Source: Sulfitobacter alexandrii
GTDB lineage: Bacteria > Pseudomonadota > Alphaproteobacteria > Rhodobacterales > Rhodobacteraceae
DNA length: 64,000 nucleotides
Assembly (NCBI RefSeq): GCF_001886735.1
Contig: NZ_CP018077.1
Coordinates: 121,177 to 185,176 of the forward strand
Reading direction: 5' to 3'
How positions within the stretch are numbered: position 1 is the first letter of the stretch; every line of letters starts with the position of its first letter. Under the pieces are notes generated by a model. The model was not told the DNA's origin. It saw only the letters and a list, made by a program, of their open reading frames with translations, and did no database searches. Of this stretch, positions 36,934 to 46,611 are shown one piece after another. The position numbers and the translations under genes are program-made.

Positions 36934-37752
36934 ATGGCATCGATGGAGAATGATCGCGAGCTGGTGGAGGTCGATCTCTATCAGCAGAGTTTCGAAGACA
37001 TCCGCCTGTTCAAGCAGACTTTGCCGGAGACCACCGTCGTTTCCCTCGCGCGCGAGGTGCTGCGCAGGCTCGCGCAGCAGACCCCGAGGCGGGCTTTCGA
37101 CCGCGCCGACATCGACAGCTTCGGCGCCGCGCTGGTGGAGGGAAGCAGCGCGCACGCCTACCAGATGGTCGAGAAGCACCATGCCAAAGGTGCCAGCGTG
37201 CAGGATATCTATCTTGGTCTGCTGTCGCCCGCCGCCAAGCTCTTGGGAGAAAAATGGGTGTCGGACGAACTGACCTTTGCGGAGGTCACCATCGGCACTG
37301 GACGAATCTACGCGATCATGAGGAGCCTGCGTTTCACCCTGGAACCCGGTGACCTGCCCCCATCCAAATCCGCCTTCTTCGCGTCCGTGCCAGACGAAAC
37401 GCATACCCTCGGGGTCAAGATGGCGGCAGACCTGTTCCGCCAGAAAGGCTGGCACATCGACGTGGAGGCAGGACTCGATCACGATGCGCTGCTGGAGCGA
37501 ATCATCGCCTCGCGGCAACGGCTCGTCGGCATTTCTGCGGGGGGACAGCACGCCTTGCCCGCCCTCGCCCGCCTGATCCTTGCATTGCGTGTCAGCGTGC
37601 CCGGCGTGCGCATCCTCGTCAGCGGAAACATCGTCGACGAGGCGCGTGACAGCATCCGGCTGATGCAGGTGGATGCGATGACATCTGACTTGAAAGAGGC
37701 GATTGCCGAGATGGAACGCCTCTGGGGCAATCTGACCGCCGTCGCCGTCTGA
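36934..37752 (+). CDS. Second AerR/PpaA-like B12-binding regulator
   Basis: This 272-residue protein has an N-terminal helical region with a B12-cap-like stretch (LGEKWVSDELTFAEVTIGTGRIYAIMR) and a C-terminal cobalamin-binding Rossmann domain from about residue 148. Its ligand motif is DETHTLG at His157, and GISAGG and LVSGNIV serve as phosphate/nucleotide-loop positions. As in PpaA, the EH of Wx9EH is replaced (VT). No DNA-binding domain is visible, so it probably acts by protein contact. The clear GGGGGA site precedes MASMENDRE. PpsR-type operators upstream and cycA/bchG downstream tie it to photosynthesis control. Confidence 0.8.
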   Translation: MASMENDRELVEVDLYQQSFEDIRLFKQTLPETTVVSLAREVLRRLAQQTPRRAFDRADIDSFGAALVEGSSAHAYQMVEKHHAKGASVQDIYLGLLSPAAKLLGEKWVSDELTFAEVTIGTGRIYAIMRSLRFTLEPGDLPPSKSAFFASVPDETHTLGVKMAADLFRQKGWHIDVEAGLDHDALLERIIASRQRLVGISAGGQHALPALARLILALRVSVPGVRILVSGNIVDEARDSIRLMQVDAMTSDLKEAIAEMERLWGNLTAVAV

Positions 37753-37771
37753 CGCCCGGCTGGCCTGCGGC

Positions 37772-37807
37772 AAAAAAAATGGGCGGCCCAACCTCCGCAG
37801 GACCGCC
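37772..37807 (-). terminator. Intrinsic terminator of cycA
   Basis: Read on the minus strand after the cycA stop, an 8-base-pair G+C stem (one G-T pair, 10-base loop) is followed by CA and eight T residues. It closes the cycA transcript and separates it from the convergent B12-protein gene. Confidence 0.85.
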
Positions 37808-37833
37808 TATTCCTTCCTCCCTGCTCGGGGAGA

Positions 37834-38295
37834 TCAGTTTGTCGCTTCGGCCTCTGCGTCCGGGCCGACGGAAACAAGATAGGCCCACACGTTCTTGGCG
37901 TCTTCCTCGTCACGCAGCTTGAAGGACATCTTCGACCGTGCCTTGCGGTCGTCGAGGTATTCCTGAAGGAACGCGCGGGGATCCTGAACGTAGACGACGA
38001 AATCCTCCTCGTTCCATTCCAGCCCGGCTTCACCGGCAGCCTTGATCGAGTCGCCGTACTTGTCGGCGAATTCTTCCTGCGTGCCTGCAACGCGCTGGTA
38101 CACGCCGTAAAGGTTCGGGCCGGTACGGCCGCCCTTGACGACGTCCTTGCCGTCGGCGTCAACGATCGAATGGCATGCCTTGCACTTGGCGAAAACCTGT
38201 TCTCCCGCGTCCGCATCGCCAGTGGCGTGGCTTTCCGCGAAAGCGGGGCCGGCGACCAGCGCCAGACCCAGTACGGCTGTCTTGACAATATTCAT
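37834..38295 (-). CDS. cycA: Cytochrome c2
   Basis: This soluble periplasmic c-type cytochrome shuttles electrons from cytochrome bc1 to the photo-oxidised reaction centre. The 153-residue precursor has a signal peptide (about 1-20, ending AFA), the heme motif CKACH (Cys38, Cys41, His42) and a likely axial Met123 (RSKMSF). Lysine/arginine-rich patches fit docking to the reaction centre. A GTG one codon upstream is the alternative start. It is divergent from bchG. Confidence 0.93.
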   Translation of the reverse strand: MNIVKTAVLGLALVAGPAFAESHATGDADAGEQVFAKCKACHSIVDADGKDVVKGGRTGPNLYGVYQRVAGTQEEFADKYGDSIKAAGEAGLEWNEEDFVVYVQDPRAFLQEYLDDRKARSKMSFKLRDEEDAKNVWAYLVSVGPDAEAEATN

Positions 38296-38400
38296 CACGA
38301 ACTCCTGTTCCTGTGCTCCGTCTCGGTAACGTAGAGCATTTTCGGAAGAAGCAAATGCAAAGTTTGGCGACTCCCACCACCGACATTGGTCGAGGGGTTA

Positions 38401-38418
38401 TGTCTAGTCAACATTACA
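38401..38418. promoter_or_regulatory. PpsR/CrtJ operator 1, cycA/bchG gap
   Basis: TGTCTAGTCAACATTACA is an exact TGT-N12-ACA site, 37 bases upstream of the bchG ATG and about 105 bases upstream of cycA. It could serve either or both divergent genes. Confidence 0.8.
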
Positions 38419-38435
38419 CTTGAAGAGACTCAATA

Positions 38436-38453
38436 TGTCAGGCTAGGCTTACA
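38436..38453. promoter_or_regulatory. PpsR/CrtJ operator 2, touching the bchG start
   Basis: TGTCAGGCTAGGCTTACA is an exact TGT-N12-ACA site ending one base before the first bchG ATG (38455). It therefore covers the ribosome-binding region, and the transcription start must lie upstream of or within it. Confidence 0.78.
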
Positions 38454-38454
38454 T

Positions 38455-39354
38455 ATGTCCATGACCAGCCATATCCCGGCCCGCCGACTGCCGGAAACCT
38501 CGGCGATGCTGCAGTTGATCAAGCCGATCACCTGGTTTCCGCCGATGTGGGCGTATCTCTGCGGGGTGGTGTCGTCGGGCGCTGCCCTGTCGGGCAGTTG
38601 GGGGCTTGTCCTGTTGGGGGTTCTGCTGGCCGGTCCCATCGTCTGCGGCATGAGTCAGGCTGCAAACGACTGGTGCGACCGTCACGTGGACGCCATCAAC
38701 GAGCCCGATCGCCCGATCCCGTCGGGGCGTATCCCCGGCCGCTGGGGCCTTTGGATCGCGCTGGCCATGTCGGGGCTGTCGCTGCTGGTCGGCTGGCAAC
38801 TCGGGCCCTGGGGTTTCGCCGCCACCGTCTTCGGCGTGCTGGCCGCCTGGGCCTATTCCGCCGAACCCGTTCGCCTGAAAAGGTCGGGCTGGTGGGGGCC
38901 GGGTCTGGTCGGTCTCTGCTACGAGGGGCTGCCGTGGTTCACCGGCGCGGCGGTCCTTTCCGCCGGGGCGCCCTCGCCGCAGATCGTCCTCGTGGCGTTG
39001 CTCTATGCACTGGGCGCCCATGGCATCATGACGCTCAACGACTTCAAGGCGCTCGAAGGCGATACCCGCACCGGGGTCAATTCCCTGCCCGTGACGCTTG
39101 GCCCCGCCCGCGCGGCGCGGGTGGCCTGCTGGGGCATGGCCCTGCCGCAGGTGGTGGTCATCGGCCTGCTCGTGCTTTGGGACAGGCCCCTGCACGCCCT
39201 CGCCATAACGGCCCTGCTGTGCGCCCAGATCGCCGCGATGCGCGTCCTGCTGCGCGATCCGGAGGGGCGTGCCCCGTGGTACAACGGCACCGGCGTCCTG
39301 TTCTACATCACCGGCATGATGATCGCCGCCTTTGCGCTGAGGTATCTTGCATGA
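38455..39354 (+). CDS. bchG: Bacteriochlorophyll synthase (geranylgeranyl transferase)
   Basis: BchG esterifies bacteriochlorophyllide a with geranylgeranyl (or phytyl) diphosphate. The 299-residue UbiA-family membrane protein has the first aspartate-rich motif NDWCDRHVDAINEPDRPIPSG and the second region NDFKALEGDTRTGVNSLPV. The ATG at 38455 (MSMTSH) and the one at 38461 (MTSH) are both possible; the open frame upstream runs through the operators and was rejected. The stop overlaps the next gene (ATGA). Confidence 0.95.
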   Translation: MSMTSHIPARRLPETSAMLQLIKPITWFPPMWAYLCGVVSSGAALSGSWGLVLLGVLLAGPIVCGMSQAANDWCDRHVDAINEPDRPIPSGRIPGRWGLWIALAMSGLSLLVGWQLGPWGFAATVFGVLAAWAYSAEPVRLKRSGWWGPGLVGLCYEGLPWFTGAAVLSAGAPSPQIVLVALLYALGAHGIMTLNDFKALEGDTRTGVNSLPVTLGPARAARVACWGMALPQVVVIGLLVLWDRPLHALAITALLCAQIAAMRVLLRDPEGRAPWYNGTGVLFYITGMMIAAFALRYLA

Positions 39355-40634
39355 CGCTTACGTGGGTCCAGATCGTCCGCCTCGGATTGGTCCAGATGGC
39401 CCTGGGGGCCATCGTGGTCCTGACGACCTCGACGCTCAACCGCCTGATGGTGGTGGAGTTCGCGCTCCCCGCGATATTGCCCGGTGCGCTCGTCGGTTTG
39501 CACTACGGCATCCAGCTCAGCCGCCCGCGCTGGGGCTATACGTCCGACACCGGGGGCAACCGGACGGCATGGATCCTGGGCGGCATGGCGGCACTGGCCG
39601 CGGGCGGCTTCGCCGCGGCCTTCGCGGTCACGCTTTTCGCCACCAGCTTCTGGGCCGGGCTGTCACTGTCGGTGCTGGCATACGCGGTGATCGGGCTGGG
39701 CGTCGGGGCATCGGGCACGTCGCTACTCGCCCTGCTTGCCACCGCCACGGCCCCCGAGCGCCGCGCCGCCGCCGCCACGATCACGTGGTTGATGATGATC
39801 TTCGGCATCGCCCTCACGGCCGGGCTCGCCGGCAGTTTTCTCGATCCCTACTCGCCCGCGCGCCTGCTGGTGGTCGTGGCCGTCGTGGTGGGCGCCGCCA
39901 CCCTGCTCTCCGCCCTCGCCGTGGCGGGGATCGAGAAACGGGTGACCGCGATCGCGCCTGAGCCCGCCGCGCCTTTCCTCGATGGGCTGCGCGAAATCTG
40001 GGCGGAGCCGCGCACGCGGAACTTCACATTGTTCGTCTTCCTGTCGATGAATGCCTATTTCATGCAGGAACTGATCCTCGAACCTTTCGCCGGGCTCGTC
40101 TGGGGCTTCAGCCCCGGCCAGTCCACCGCGCTCAGCGGTGCGCAGAACGGCGGTGTCTTCGTCGGCATGTTGACGGTGGGGATCGTCGCCACCGGTCTGC
40201 GCCGCGGCCAGCTGCGCAGCTGGGTGGTGGCGGGATGCGTCGGTTCCGCGCTGGCGCTCTGCGTCATCGCATGGGAAGGCGTGGCGCGCGCGGGCCTCGG
40301 CCTGACCGGCCCGGTCGTGGCGCTCGGGTTCTTCAACGGCATGTTCGCTGTCGCCGCGATCGGGTCGATGATGGCCCTCGCCGCAGAGGGGCGCGGCCAG
40401 CGCGAAGGAACGCGCATGGGCCTGTGGGGCGCGGCACAGGCGATCGCCGCGGGTTTCGGCGGGCTGACAGGTGCCGCCGCCGTCGATGTCATGCGCGGCC
40501 TGCGCCCCGACACCACGGCCTTCGGCACCGTTTTTCTGGTCGAGGCCGCCCTTTTCATCGCAGCGGCCGTGATGGCCCTGCGCATCATGGACAACACCAG
40601 CAGCAAACACGCCGCAATGGTTCCGGGGGAGTAG
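39351..40634 (+). CDS. PucC-family (Orf428-type) bacteriochlorophyll-delivery transporter
   Basis: This 427-residue protein with about twelve membrane helices belongs to the PucC/LhaA family; its length is close to Orf428 between bchG and bchP in Rhodobacter. Family patches are LNRLMVVEFALPAILPGALVGLHYG and RTRNFTLFVFLSMNAYFMQELILEPFAG. It is thought to act in pigment handling or light-harvesting assembly. Its ATG overlaps bchG, and bchP follows 2 bases later. Confidence 0.9.
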   Translation: MTLTWVQIVRLGLVQMALGAIVVLTTSTLNRLMVVEFALPAILPGALVGLHYGIQLSRPRWGYTSDTGGNRTAWILGGMAALAAGGFAAAFAVTLFATSFWAGLSLSVLAYAVIGLGVGASGTSLLALLATATAPERRAAAATITWLMMIFGIALTAGLAGSFLDPYSPARLLVVVAVVVGAATLLSALAVAGIEKRVTAIAPEPAAPFLDGLREIWAEPRTRNFTLFVFLSMNAYFMQELILEPFAGLVWGFSPGQSTALSGAQNGGVFVGMLTVGIVATGLRRGQLRSWVVAGCVGSALALCVIAWEGVARAGLGLTGPVVALGFFNGMFAVAAIGSMMALAAEGRGQREGTRMGLWGAAQAIAAGFGGLTGAAAVDVMRGLRPDTTAFGTVFLVEAALFIAAAVMALRIMDNTSSKHAAMVPGE

Positions 40635-40636
40635 AT

Positions 40637-41815
40637 ATGTTCGATGTCGTTGTCGTGGGCGGTGGCCCGTCCGGTGCAACCGCCGCCGAGGAACTGGCCC
40701 GTTCCGGCCACAGCGTCGCTCTTCTGGACCGTGACGGCCGGATCAAGCCGTGCGGCGGTGCGATCCCGCCCCGGCTGGTATCCGATTTTCGCATTCCCGA
40801 CAGCCAGATCGTGGCCCGGATCAACACGGCAAGGATGATCTCGCCAACGCAGCGCCGGGTCGATATCCCGATAGAGAACGGCTACGTCGGGATGGTGGAT
40901 CGCGAGTTCTTCGACGAATACCTGCGCGCCCGCGCCGCGGATGCCGGCGCGGCCCGTTTTACGGGCACGTTCCTGCGGATCGACCGCCACGGGATCGAGA
41001 CGAAGGTCATCTATCGCGACAAGGCCAGCGGCGAGGAGCGCGCCCTGAGGACGGCGCTCATCATCGGCGCGGACGGGGCCCGGTCCAACGTCGCCAAGGC
41101 CGAGGTGCCGGGCGGCGACCGGATTCCTTTCGTAATCGCCTACCACGAGATCATAGAGGCACCCGAACGGACCGATACCTACGATCCCGCCCGCTGCGAC
41201 GTGATCTACGACGGGGCGATCAGCCCGGACTTCTACGGCTGGGTCTTTCCGCATGGCAAATCCGCCAGCGTCGGCATGGGCACGGGTCTGGACGGTGTCG
41301 ACCTCAAGCGGGCGACGGCGGACCTGCGCCGTGCCGCCGGGCTGGAGAGTTGCCGCACGATCCGGCGCGAAGGGGCGCCCATTCCGCTCAGGCCGATGGA
41401 CCGCTGGGACAACGGTCGCGACGTGGTGCTGGCGGGCGATGCCGCGGGTGTCGTCGCCCCCTCCTCGGGCGAGGGGATCTACTATGCGATGATTGGCGGG
41501 CAGGTGGCCGCAACTGCCGCCAGTGCTTGCCTGAGCACGGGCCGCGCGGGTGACCTGGCGCTGGCGCGCAAGCTCTTCATGCGCGAACACAAGCAGGTGT
41601 TCCGCGTGCTCGGTGCCATGCAGAACGCCTATTACCGCAGCGACGAACGCCGGGAGCGTTTCGTCTCCCTCTGTCACGATATCGACGTGCAGCGGCTTAC
41701 CTTCGAAGCCTACATGAACAAGAAGCTGGTCAGGGCCCGCCCCATGGCGCACCTCAAGATCGGGCTGAAAAACCTTGCACATCTGACCCGTCTGGTGGCA
41801 GTAACCCGCGTCTGA
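40637..41815 (+). CDS. bchP: Geranylgeranyl bacteriochlorophyll reductase
   Basis: BchP reduces the geranylgeranyl tail of bacteriochlorophyll to phytyl with NADPH. The 392-residue flavoprotein has the FAD fold MFDVVVVGGGPSGATAAEEL, the segment DGRIKPCGGAIPPRL and the second FAD motif VVLAGDAAGVVAPSSGEGIYYAM. The start next to the preceding stop gives the family N-terminus. Confidence 0.96.
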   Translation: MFDVVVVGGGPSGATAAEELARSGHSVALLDRDGRIKPCGGAIPPRLVSDFRIPDSQIVARINTARMISPTQRRVDIPIENGYVGMVDREFFDEYLRARAADAGAARFTGTFLRIDRHGIETKVIYRDKASGEERALRTALIIGADGARSNVAKAEVPGGDRIPFVIAYHEIIEAPERTDTYDPARCDVIYDGAISPDFYGWVFPHGKSASVGMGTGLDGVDLKRATADLRRAAGLESCRTIRREGAPIPLRPMDRWDNGRDVVLAGDAAGVVAPSSGEGIYYAMIGGQVAATAASACLSTGRAGDLALARKLFMREHKQVFRVLGAMQNAYYRSDERRERFVSLCHDIDVQRLTFEAYMNKKLVRARPMAHLKIGLKNLAHLTRLVAVTRV

Positions 41816-41823
41816 GGACCATC

Positions 41824-42360
41824 ATGGACGGCAGCATGACGCCCCGCGAGATCATGATCCCCGCGTGGATCGACGGACGGCTCACCCCGGTCGAGAAACT
41901 GGCGGCGCACCGGCGCGGGCTGCGGCATCTCGCCGTGTCGGTCTTCGTGCTGCGTGCGGGGCGGATCCTCATCCAGCAGAGGGCGTTGGGCAAGTACCAT
42001 ACGCCGGGTCTCTGGGCGAACACCTGCTGCACGCATCCCGACTGGGGCGAACCGGCGGCGGCCTGCGCCGAACGTCGGCTGGACGAGGAACTGGGCATCA
42101 CCGGCCTGAACCTCGCGCACCGCGGCCAGGTCGAATACCGGGCCGAGGTCGGGAACGGGCTGATCGAACACGAACTGGTCGAGGTCTTCCTCGCCCACGC
42201 GCCTGCCGACATGCCGATGGACCAGAACCCGGCCGAAGTCATGGCGACGCGCTGGATCAGCCCTGACGCCCTGGTGGACGAAATCGCGGAACATCCCGAC
42301 CGCTTCACCCCGTGGCTGCGCATCTACCTTGCCGAGCACCGCGAGATGATCCTGGAGTAG
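41824..42360 (+). CDS. idi: Isopentenyl-diphosphate delta-isomerase, type I
   Basis: Idi interconverts IPP and DMAPP for carotenoid and phytyl chains. The 178-residue Nudix-fold protein shows the catalytic cysteine segment WANTCCTHP and the Nudix-type acidic segment GEPAAACAERRLDEELGI. It corresponds to Orf176 downstream of bchP in Rhodobacter. It converges on dxs. Confidence 0.95.
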   Translation: MDGSMTPREIMIPAWIDGRLTPVEKLAAHRRGLRHLAVSVFVLRAGRILIQQRALGKYHTPGLWANTCCTHPDWGEPAAACAERRLDEELGITGLNLAHRGQVEYRAEVGNGLIEHELVEVFLAHAPADMPMDQNPAEVMATRWISPDALVDEIAEHPDRFTPWLRIYLAEHREMILE

Positions 42361-42411
42361 CACTGACTGTCCGGTCGCGTGATCGAACCCAAGTCGGTCC
42401 GCGCTGCCAGT

Positions 42412-44319
42412 TCAGCCCAACACCCTTTCACCGACAGCCTGAAGCGCCGTCGCGGCGATGTCCGTGGCGGTAAGGCCCGCGTCGGCGTACATCGCGTCGG
42501 GTGCCGCCTGATCGATGAAACGGTCGGGCAGCGTCATGGTCCGGATCGCGAGGGTGCCGTCCAGCAGCCCCTCTCCCGCCAGATCATGCAGCACCATCGC
42601 GCCGAAGCCGCCGCGCGCGCCCTGCTCCACGGTAATCAGCGCGCGGTGATTGCGCGCCAGCCGGTGCAGCAGATCGCGGTCCAGCGGTTTGGCAAAGCGC
42701 GCGTCGGCGAGGGTGCAGGACAGGCCCCGCTCGGCGAGCAGCGCAACCGCCTTGCGGCTCTCGCCCAGGTGCGCCCCGAAAGACAGGATCGCCACATCCG
42801 CGCCTTCGGCGAGTATCCGGCCCTTGCCGATCTCGAGCACGTCGCCCTGCGCGGGCAGGTCCACGCCCTCGCCCTCGCCGCGCGGATAGCGAAAGGCGAT
42901 GGGGCCGCTGTCATGAGCCACGGCGGTGGCGACCATGTGGACCAGCTCAGCCTCGTCAGCCGCGGCCATGACAGTGAAGTTCGGCAGGGCACACAGATAA
43001 CCGATGTCGAATGCGCCCGCGTGGGTCGCGCCGTCGGCGCCGACCAGACCGGCGCGGTCGATCGCGAAACGCACCGGCAGGTTCTGCAGGGCCACGTCAT
43101 GCACGACCTGGTCATAGCCGCGCTGAAGGAAGGTGGAATAGATCGCGCAGAACGGCTTCAGACCGGACGCGGCCAGACCGGCGGCAAAGGTCACGCCGTG
43201 TTGTTCGGCAATGCCCACGTCGAACATCCGCTTCGGATGCGCCTTGGAAAAGATGTCCATGCCCGTCCCGCCGGGCATTGCCGCGGTGATGCCGAAGATC
43301 CGCGAGTCGGCCTCTGCCTCCCGCGCGAGGGCCTCGCCGAATACCTTGGTGTAGCTGGGCGCGTTCGGCCGCTTCTTCGCCTGATTGCCGCTGGCGACCT
43401 CGAACTTGCCGACGCCGTGATACTTGTCCGCCGACCGTTCGGCGGGCGCATAGCCCTTGCCCTTGACCGTGCAGCAATGGATCAGCACCGGTCCGGTCGC
43501 CCTTGCCCGCGCGGCGCGCAGCACGGTGACCAGCTGTGTCATGTCATGGCCGTCGATGGGGCCGACGTATTGAAATCCCAGTTCCTCGAACAGCGTGCCC
43601 TGCGCCCCGGCAACCCCGGTCACCATCTGCCGCGCACGGCGGGCATGGTCACGCAAGGGGCCGGGCAGCGCCGCCTCGAAGCCTTCGGCCATCTGCTGCA
43701 CCCTTCCCAGGGGCGACCCGTAAAGGCCGGACAGGTATTTCGACATCGCGCCGACCGGCGGGGCGATGGACATCTCGTTGTCGTTTAGGATCACGAACAT
43801 CCGCCGTCCCTCGGCCCCCGCGTTGTTCATGGCCTCGTAGGCCATGCCGGCACTGATGGATCCGTCCCCGATCACGGCGATGGCATCGCCCGTCGGCTGG
43901 CCCATGTCGCGTCCCACCGTGAACCCCAGCGCCGCCGAGATCGACGTGGATGAATGGGCGGCGCCGAAGGGGTCGAATTCGGATTCGCTGCGCTTGGTGA
44001 AACCGGAGATCCCGCCTTCCTGGCGCAGCGTGTGCATCCGGTCGCGCCGTCCGGTCAGCACCTTGTGCGGATAGCACTGGTGGCCCACGTCCCAGATCAG
44101 CTTGTCGCGCGGGGTGTCGAAGACGGCGTGCAGCGCGACGGTCAGTTCAACCACCCCCAGCGACGACCCGAGGTGACCCCCGGTCCGGGCCACCGCCTCG
44201 ATCACCTCGACGCGCAGCTCGCCCGCCAGCGCGTCCAGCGCCTCGATGCTCAGGTGTCGCAGGTCCGCGGGGCCGCCAATACGATCCAGATACGGTGTGG
44301 GGGTCTTGGCATGGGTCAT
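42412..44319 (-). CDS. dxs: 1-deoxy-D-xylulose-5-phosphate synthase
   Basis: Dxs makes DXP from pyruvate and glyceraldehyde 3-phosphate, the entry to the MEP isoprenoid pathway. The 635-residue thiamine-diphosphate enzyme has the N-terminal [17 protein letters not shown], the TPP motif [16 protein letters not shown] and a transketolase-like C-terminal half. It sits downstream of pufX, as in Rhodobacter capsulatus (Orf641), after hairpins that probably end most puf transcripts. A GTG two codons upstream of the chosen ATG is possible. Confidence 0.96.
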   Translation of the reverse strand: MTHAKTPTPYLDRIGGPADLRHLSIEALDALAGELRVEVIEAVARTGGHLGSSLGVVELTVALHAVFDTPRDKLIWDVGHQCYPHKVLTGRRDRMHTLRQEGGISGFTKRSESEFDPFGAAHSSTSISAALGFTVGRDMGQPTGDAIAVIGDGSISAGMAYEAMNNAGAEGRRMFVILNDNEMSIAPPVGAMSKYLSGLYGSPLGRVQQMAEGFEAALPGPLRDHARRARQMVTGVAGAQGTLFEELGFQYVGPIDGHDMTQLVTVLRAARARATGPVLIHCCTVKGKGYAPAERSADKYHGVGKFEVASGNQAKKRPNAPSYTKVFGEALAREAEADSRIFGITAAMPGGTGMDIFSKAHPKRMFDVGIAEQHGVTFAAGLAASGLKPFCAIYSTFLQRGYDQVVHDVALQNLPVRFAIDRAGLVGADGATHAGAFDIGYLCALPNFTVMAAADEAELVHMVATAVAHDSGPIAFRYPRGEGEGVDLPAQGDVLEIGKGRILAEGADVAILSFGAHLGESRKAVALLAERGLSCTLADARFAKPLDRDLLHRLARNHRALITVEQGARGGFGAMVLHDLAGEGLLDGTLAIRTMTLPDRFIDQAAPDAMYADAGLTATDIAATALQAVGERVLG

Positions 44320-44424
44320 CGTCACGGTCCTTCGGGCTGAAAGGAAGCGCCCGCCGGCCCGGGATCGGGAGGAACGTGCCGTTGTGCGGTACCCTCCTCC
44401 CGGCTCCCGTAGCCAACAGGACGT

Positions 44425-44446
44425 GTCAGAAAAGCCTCTTTCTGAC
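44425..44446 (-). terminator. Second hairpin after pufX, upstream of dxs
   Basis: A perfect 8-base-pair stem (GTCAGAAA/TTTCTGAC) with a 6-base loop lies between the puf terminator and dxs. The 203-base gap also holds a weaker GGCTC/GAGCC stem. It may process the puf-dxs transcript or belong to a dxs promoter region. Confidence 0.5.
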
Positions 44447-44489
44447 GTTTCCGGCTCCTTCAAGGGACGTGAAAGAGCCGAAAGGCTGG

Positions 44490-44517
44490 GGCGGGGCCGC
44501 GGCGAACCGGCCCCGCC
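44490..44517 (-). terminator. Hairpin terminator of the puf operon
   Basis: A 10-base-pair all-G+C stem (GGCGGGGCCG/CGGCCCCGCC) with an 8-base loop begins 6 bases after the pufX stop on the minus strand. It has no long T-run, so it is a stabilising or partial terminator like those at puf 3' ends. Confidence 0.65.
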
Positions 44518-44522
44518 GATGC

Positions 44523-44759
44523 TTAGCCGATGTCGCTGGCGCGCAGCGCCGGAACATCGGAATAGGGCGTGGGATCGGGCGTGTCGCGGGACTGTTCCGG
44601 CAGGAGCAGTCCCAGCGCCGCGAGAAGCCACAGGCACAGACCGACCACCACGCACACCAGTGCCGCGTATCCTGCCCCCTTGAGCATCAGCGCCGTCACG
44701 TCCGCCCTGAGACGGAAGTTGCCGGAACCGGTGCGCAGGAAGTCGTTGTTGTCACTCAT
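44523..44759 (-). CDS. pufX: Intrinsic membrane protein PufX
   Basis: PufX opens the LH1 ring around the reaction centre for quinone exchange and organises core dimers in Rhodobacter. The 78-residue product has a polar N-terminus, one membrane helix (about 24-52) starting with [13 protein letters not shown], which parallels the MMKGAGWAGG of the known protein, then a proline-rich tail. Sequence divergence is normal for PufX. The position immediately after pufM, and the absence of pufC, support the call. The start is the only ATG with a normal length. Confidence 0.88.
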   Translation of the reverse strand: MSDNNDFLRTGSGNFRLRADVTALMLKGAGYAALVCVVVGLCLWLLAALGLLLPEQSRDTPDPTPYSDVPALRASDIG

Positions 44760-44770
44760 GGTTTCTCTCC

Positions 44771-45697
44771 TCAATCCAGCGGCGCGTAGCCGTGTTCCTG
44801 TGCCCAGGCGAACCAGTTGTCCACGACCGTGCCCGTCAGCAGGATGCCGATGCCGCCGGTCAGCGTGGTCAGCACCGCGAACCACCATGCCCAGCGATGG
44901 ATCCCCTCCATCGTCGCGTTGAACCCCATGGTCCAGCGCCAGAACAGGGCGGCACGTTCACTGGCGGTGCCACGGTCCACGATCTGCTCGATCTCCCGCT
45001 CGCCACCGTAACGGCTGACCGCCAGAATGGTCGCCCCGTGCATGGCGAACAGCAGGGCCGAGCCATAGAGGAAGGCGATCGAAAGCGCGTGGAACGGGTT
45101 GTAGAACAGGTTGCCGTAGGTCAATGAGAACAGGTTCGTCCAGTCGAGGTGCGGGAAGATGCCGTAGGGCACCGCCTCGGACCAGCTGCCCATCAGCACC
45201 GGCCGGAACAGGCCCAGCACGAGGAACAGCCAGATCGCCGAGGCGAAGGCCCAGCTGACATGCTTGCCCATGCCCAGTTCCTCGGCCCGCAGGTAGGTGC
45301 GGATCCACCACGAAATCACGCTGATCAGCAGGAAGAAGCTGGCGATCAGCCACCATCCCCCCTCGTTCAGCGGCGGAAAGCCCAGGCCGTAATCCGACGA
45401 CGGCGGCTCAAGGGCCAGCCAGAACAGTTCGCGCAGGAACAGGGCCGGAGAATAATCCACCTGCCACCAGAAGTTCATCCCGACGATGAAGAACCAGATG
45501 AACCCCGTCGCCAGCGACACGACCCCGAAGGTGCCCAGGTAAACAGGCCCGAGCTGCGCGTTCCCGAATATGCCCAGCAGCTGGGAAAAGCCCGCGGATT
45601 TCGTCCGCTCGCGCTCTATCAGGCCCTTGGGGTCGAGGCCCATTTCCGGCGGCCCCTGCACTTGCACCTGGGTAAAGATGTTTTGATATTCAGCCAT
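44771..45697 (-). CDS. pufM: Photosynthetic reaction centre M subunit
   Basis: PufM is the inactive-branch core subunit of the reaction centre and binds QA, special-pair bacteriochlorophyll and the non-heme iron with PufL. The 308-residue protein has five membrane helices, the N-terminus [16 protein letters not shown], and the conserved run [41 protein letters not shown] with the pigment and iron histidines. It starts 14 bases after pufL. Confidence 0.98.
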   Translation of the reverse strand: MAEYQNIFTQVQVQGPPEMGLDPKGLIERERTKSAGFSQLLGIFGNAQLGPVYLGTFGVVSLATGFIWFFIVGMNFWWQVDYSPALFLRELFWLALEPPSSDYGLGFPPLNEGGWWLIASFFLLISVISWWIRTYLRAEELGMGKHVSWAFASAIWLFLVLGLFRPVLMGSWSEAVPYGIFPHLDWTNLFSLTYGNLFYNPFHALSIAFLYGSALLFAMHGATILAVSRYGGEREIEQIVDRGTASERAALFWRWTMGFNATMEGIHRWAWWFAVLTTLTGGIGILLTGTVVDNWFAWAQEHGYAPLD

Positions 45698-45711
45698 TGT
45701 TCATACCCTCC

Positions 45712-46542
45712 TTACAGGTCCGCCCACCAGGGCAGGTAGAGCCACCAATCCCACCAGGCGCTCCACTGGTCGAACCAGATGGTGCCGGAGATCACGATGC
45801 AGATCGCGCTCCACAGACCGGCATTCAGCGCCAGCAGCAGGCCGAGCCGGTGAATGCCGAGCGGCCCGATGGAATAGCCGATCAGATCGCGGAAATAGGT
45901 GTCCTCGTGATCCGGCGTGGCGATCGGATTGCCCTTGCCGGTATTGACCGCCGACAGCACGAGGGAACCGTGCAGGGCCAGCGCGAGACAGGTCGTGAAG
46001 AAGAAGGTGATCGCGATCATGTGCGCGGGGTTGTAGTGGAAGTTGCCGTAGGCGTAGCCCACGTTGTTCACCCAATCGAGGTGACTGAAGATTCCGTAGG
46101 GAAAGCCGTGCCCCCAGGCGCCCAGCAGAACCGGCCGGATGATGACCAGTGTCACGTAGGCCAGGATCGCCACTCCGAAGGCCCATGGCACATGGTACCC
46201 GATCCCCAGCTTGCGGCAGATTTCGACCTCGCGCAGGGCCCAGCTGACGAAAGCCAGCGTCGCGCACATGGTGATGATCTGCCAAAGTCCGCCCTCGGCC
46301 AGCGGGGCCAGGCCCAGCCCGACCTCCAGCGCCGGTGGGTTGATCGAGATCAGCCAGGGGTTCCACGTCGGTCCCAGGGCTGCCCCGTAAAAGATCAGTA
46401 TCGTTCCGAGCGCGGCGAAAAAGAACGTCGTGACGCCAAAGAATCCGACGTAGAAGGGCCCCACCCAGAAGTCGAACAGATCACCGCCAACCAAGGTCCC
46501 GCCCCGGACCCGGTATTTTCTTTCGAAGCTGAGCTGTGCCAT
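45712..46542 (-). CDS. pufL: Photosynthetic reaction centre L subunit
   Basis: PufL is the active-branch core subunit and binds QB, special-pair pigment and iron. The 276-residue protein shows the N-terminus [17 protein letters not shown] and the histidine-bearing segments [25 protein letters not shown] and ALALHG. It is separated from pufA by a 111-base gap with a strong hairpin. Confidence 0.98.
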   Translation of the reverse strand: MAQLSFERKYRVRGGTLVGGDLFDFWVGPFYVGFFGVTTFFFAALGTILIFYGAALGPTWNPWLISINPPALEVGLGLAPLAEGGLWQIITMCATLAFVSWALREVEICRKLGIGYHVPWAFGVAILAYVTLVIIRPVLLGAWGHGFPYGIFSHLDWVNNVGYAYGNFHYNPAHMIAITFFFTTCLALALHGSLVLSAVNTGKGNPIATPDHEDTYFRDLIGYSIGPLGIHRLGLLLALNAGLWSAICIVISGTIWFDQWSAWWDWWLYLPWWADL

Positions 46543-46611
46543 CTTCCATCTCCCAAATGCGCCCTGCGAACCGGCCCGGTGCCGGCGGGGCGCGTGATTT
46601 TCCAGGTTGCG

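Noticed and set aside
44523..44759. pufC (tetraheme cytochrome) downstream of pufM
   Set aside because: The gene after pufM encodes only 78 residues with no CXXCH motif and a PufX-like helix, so it was called pufX.
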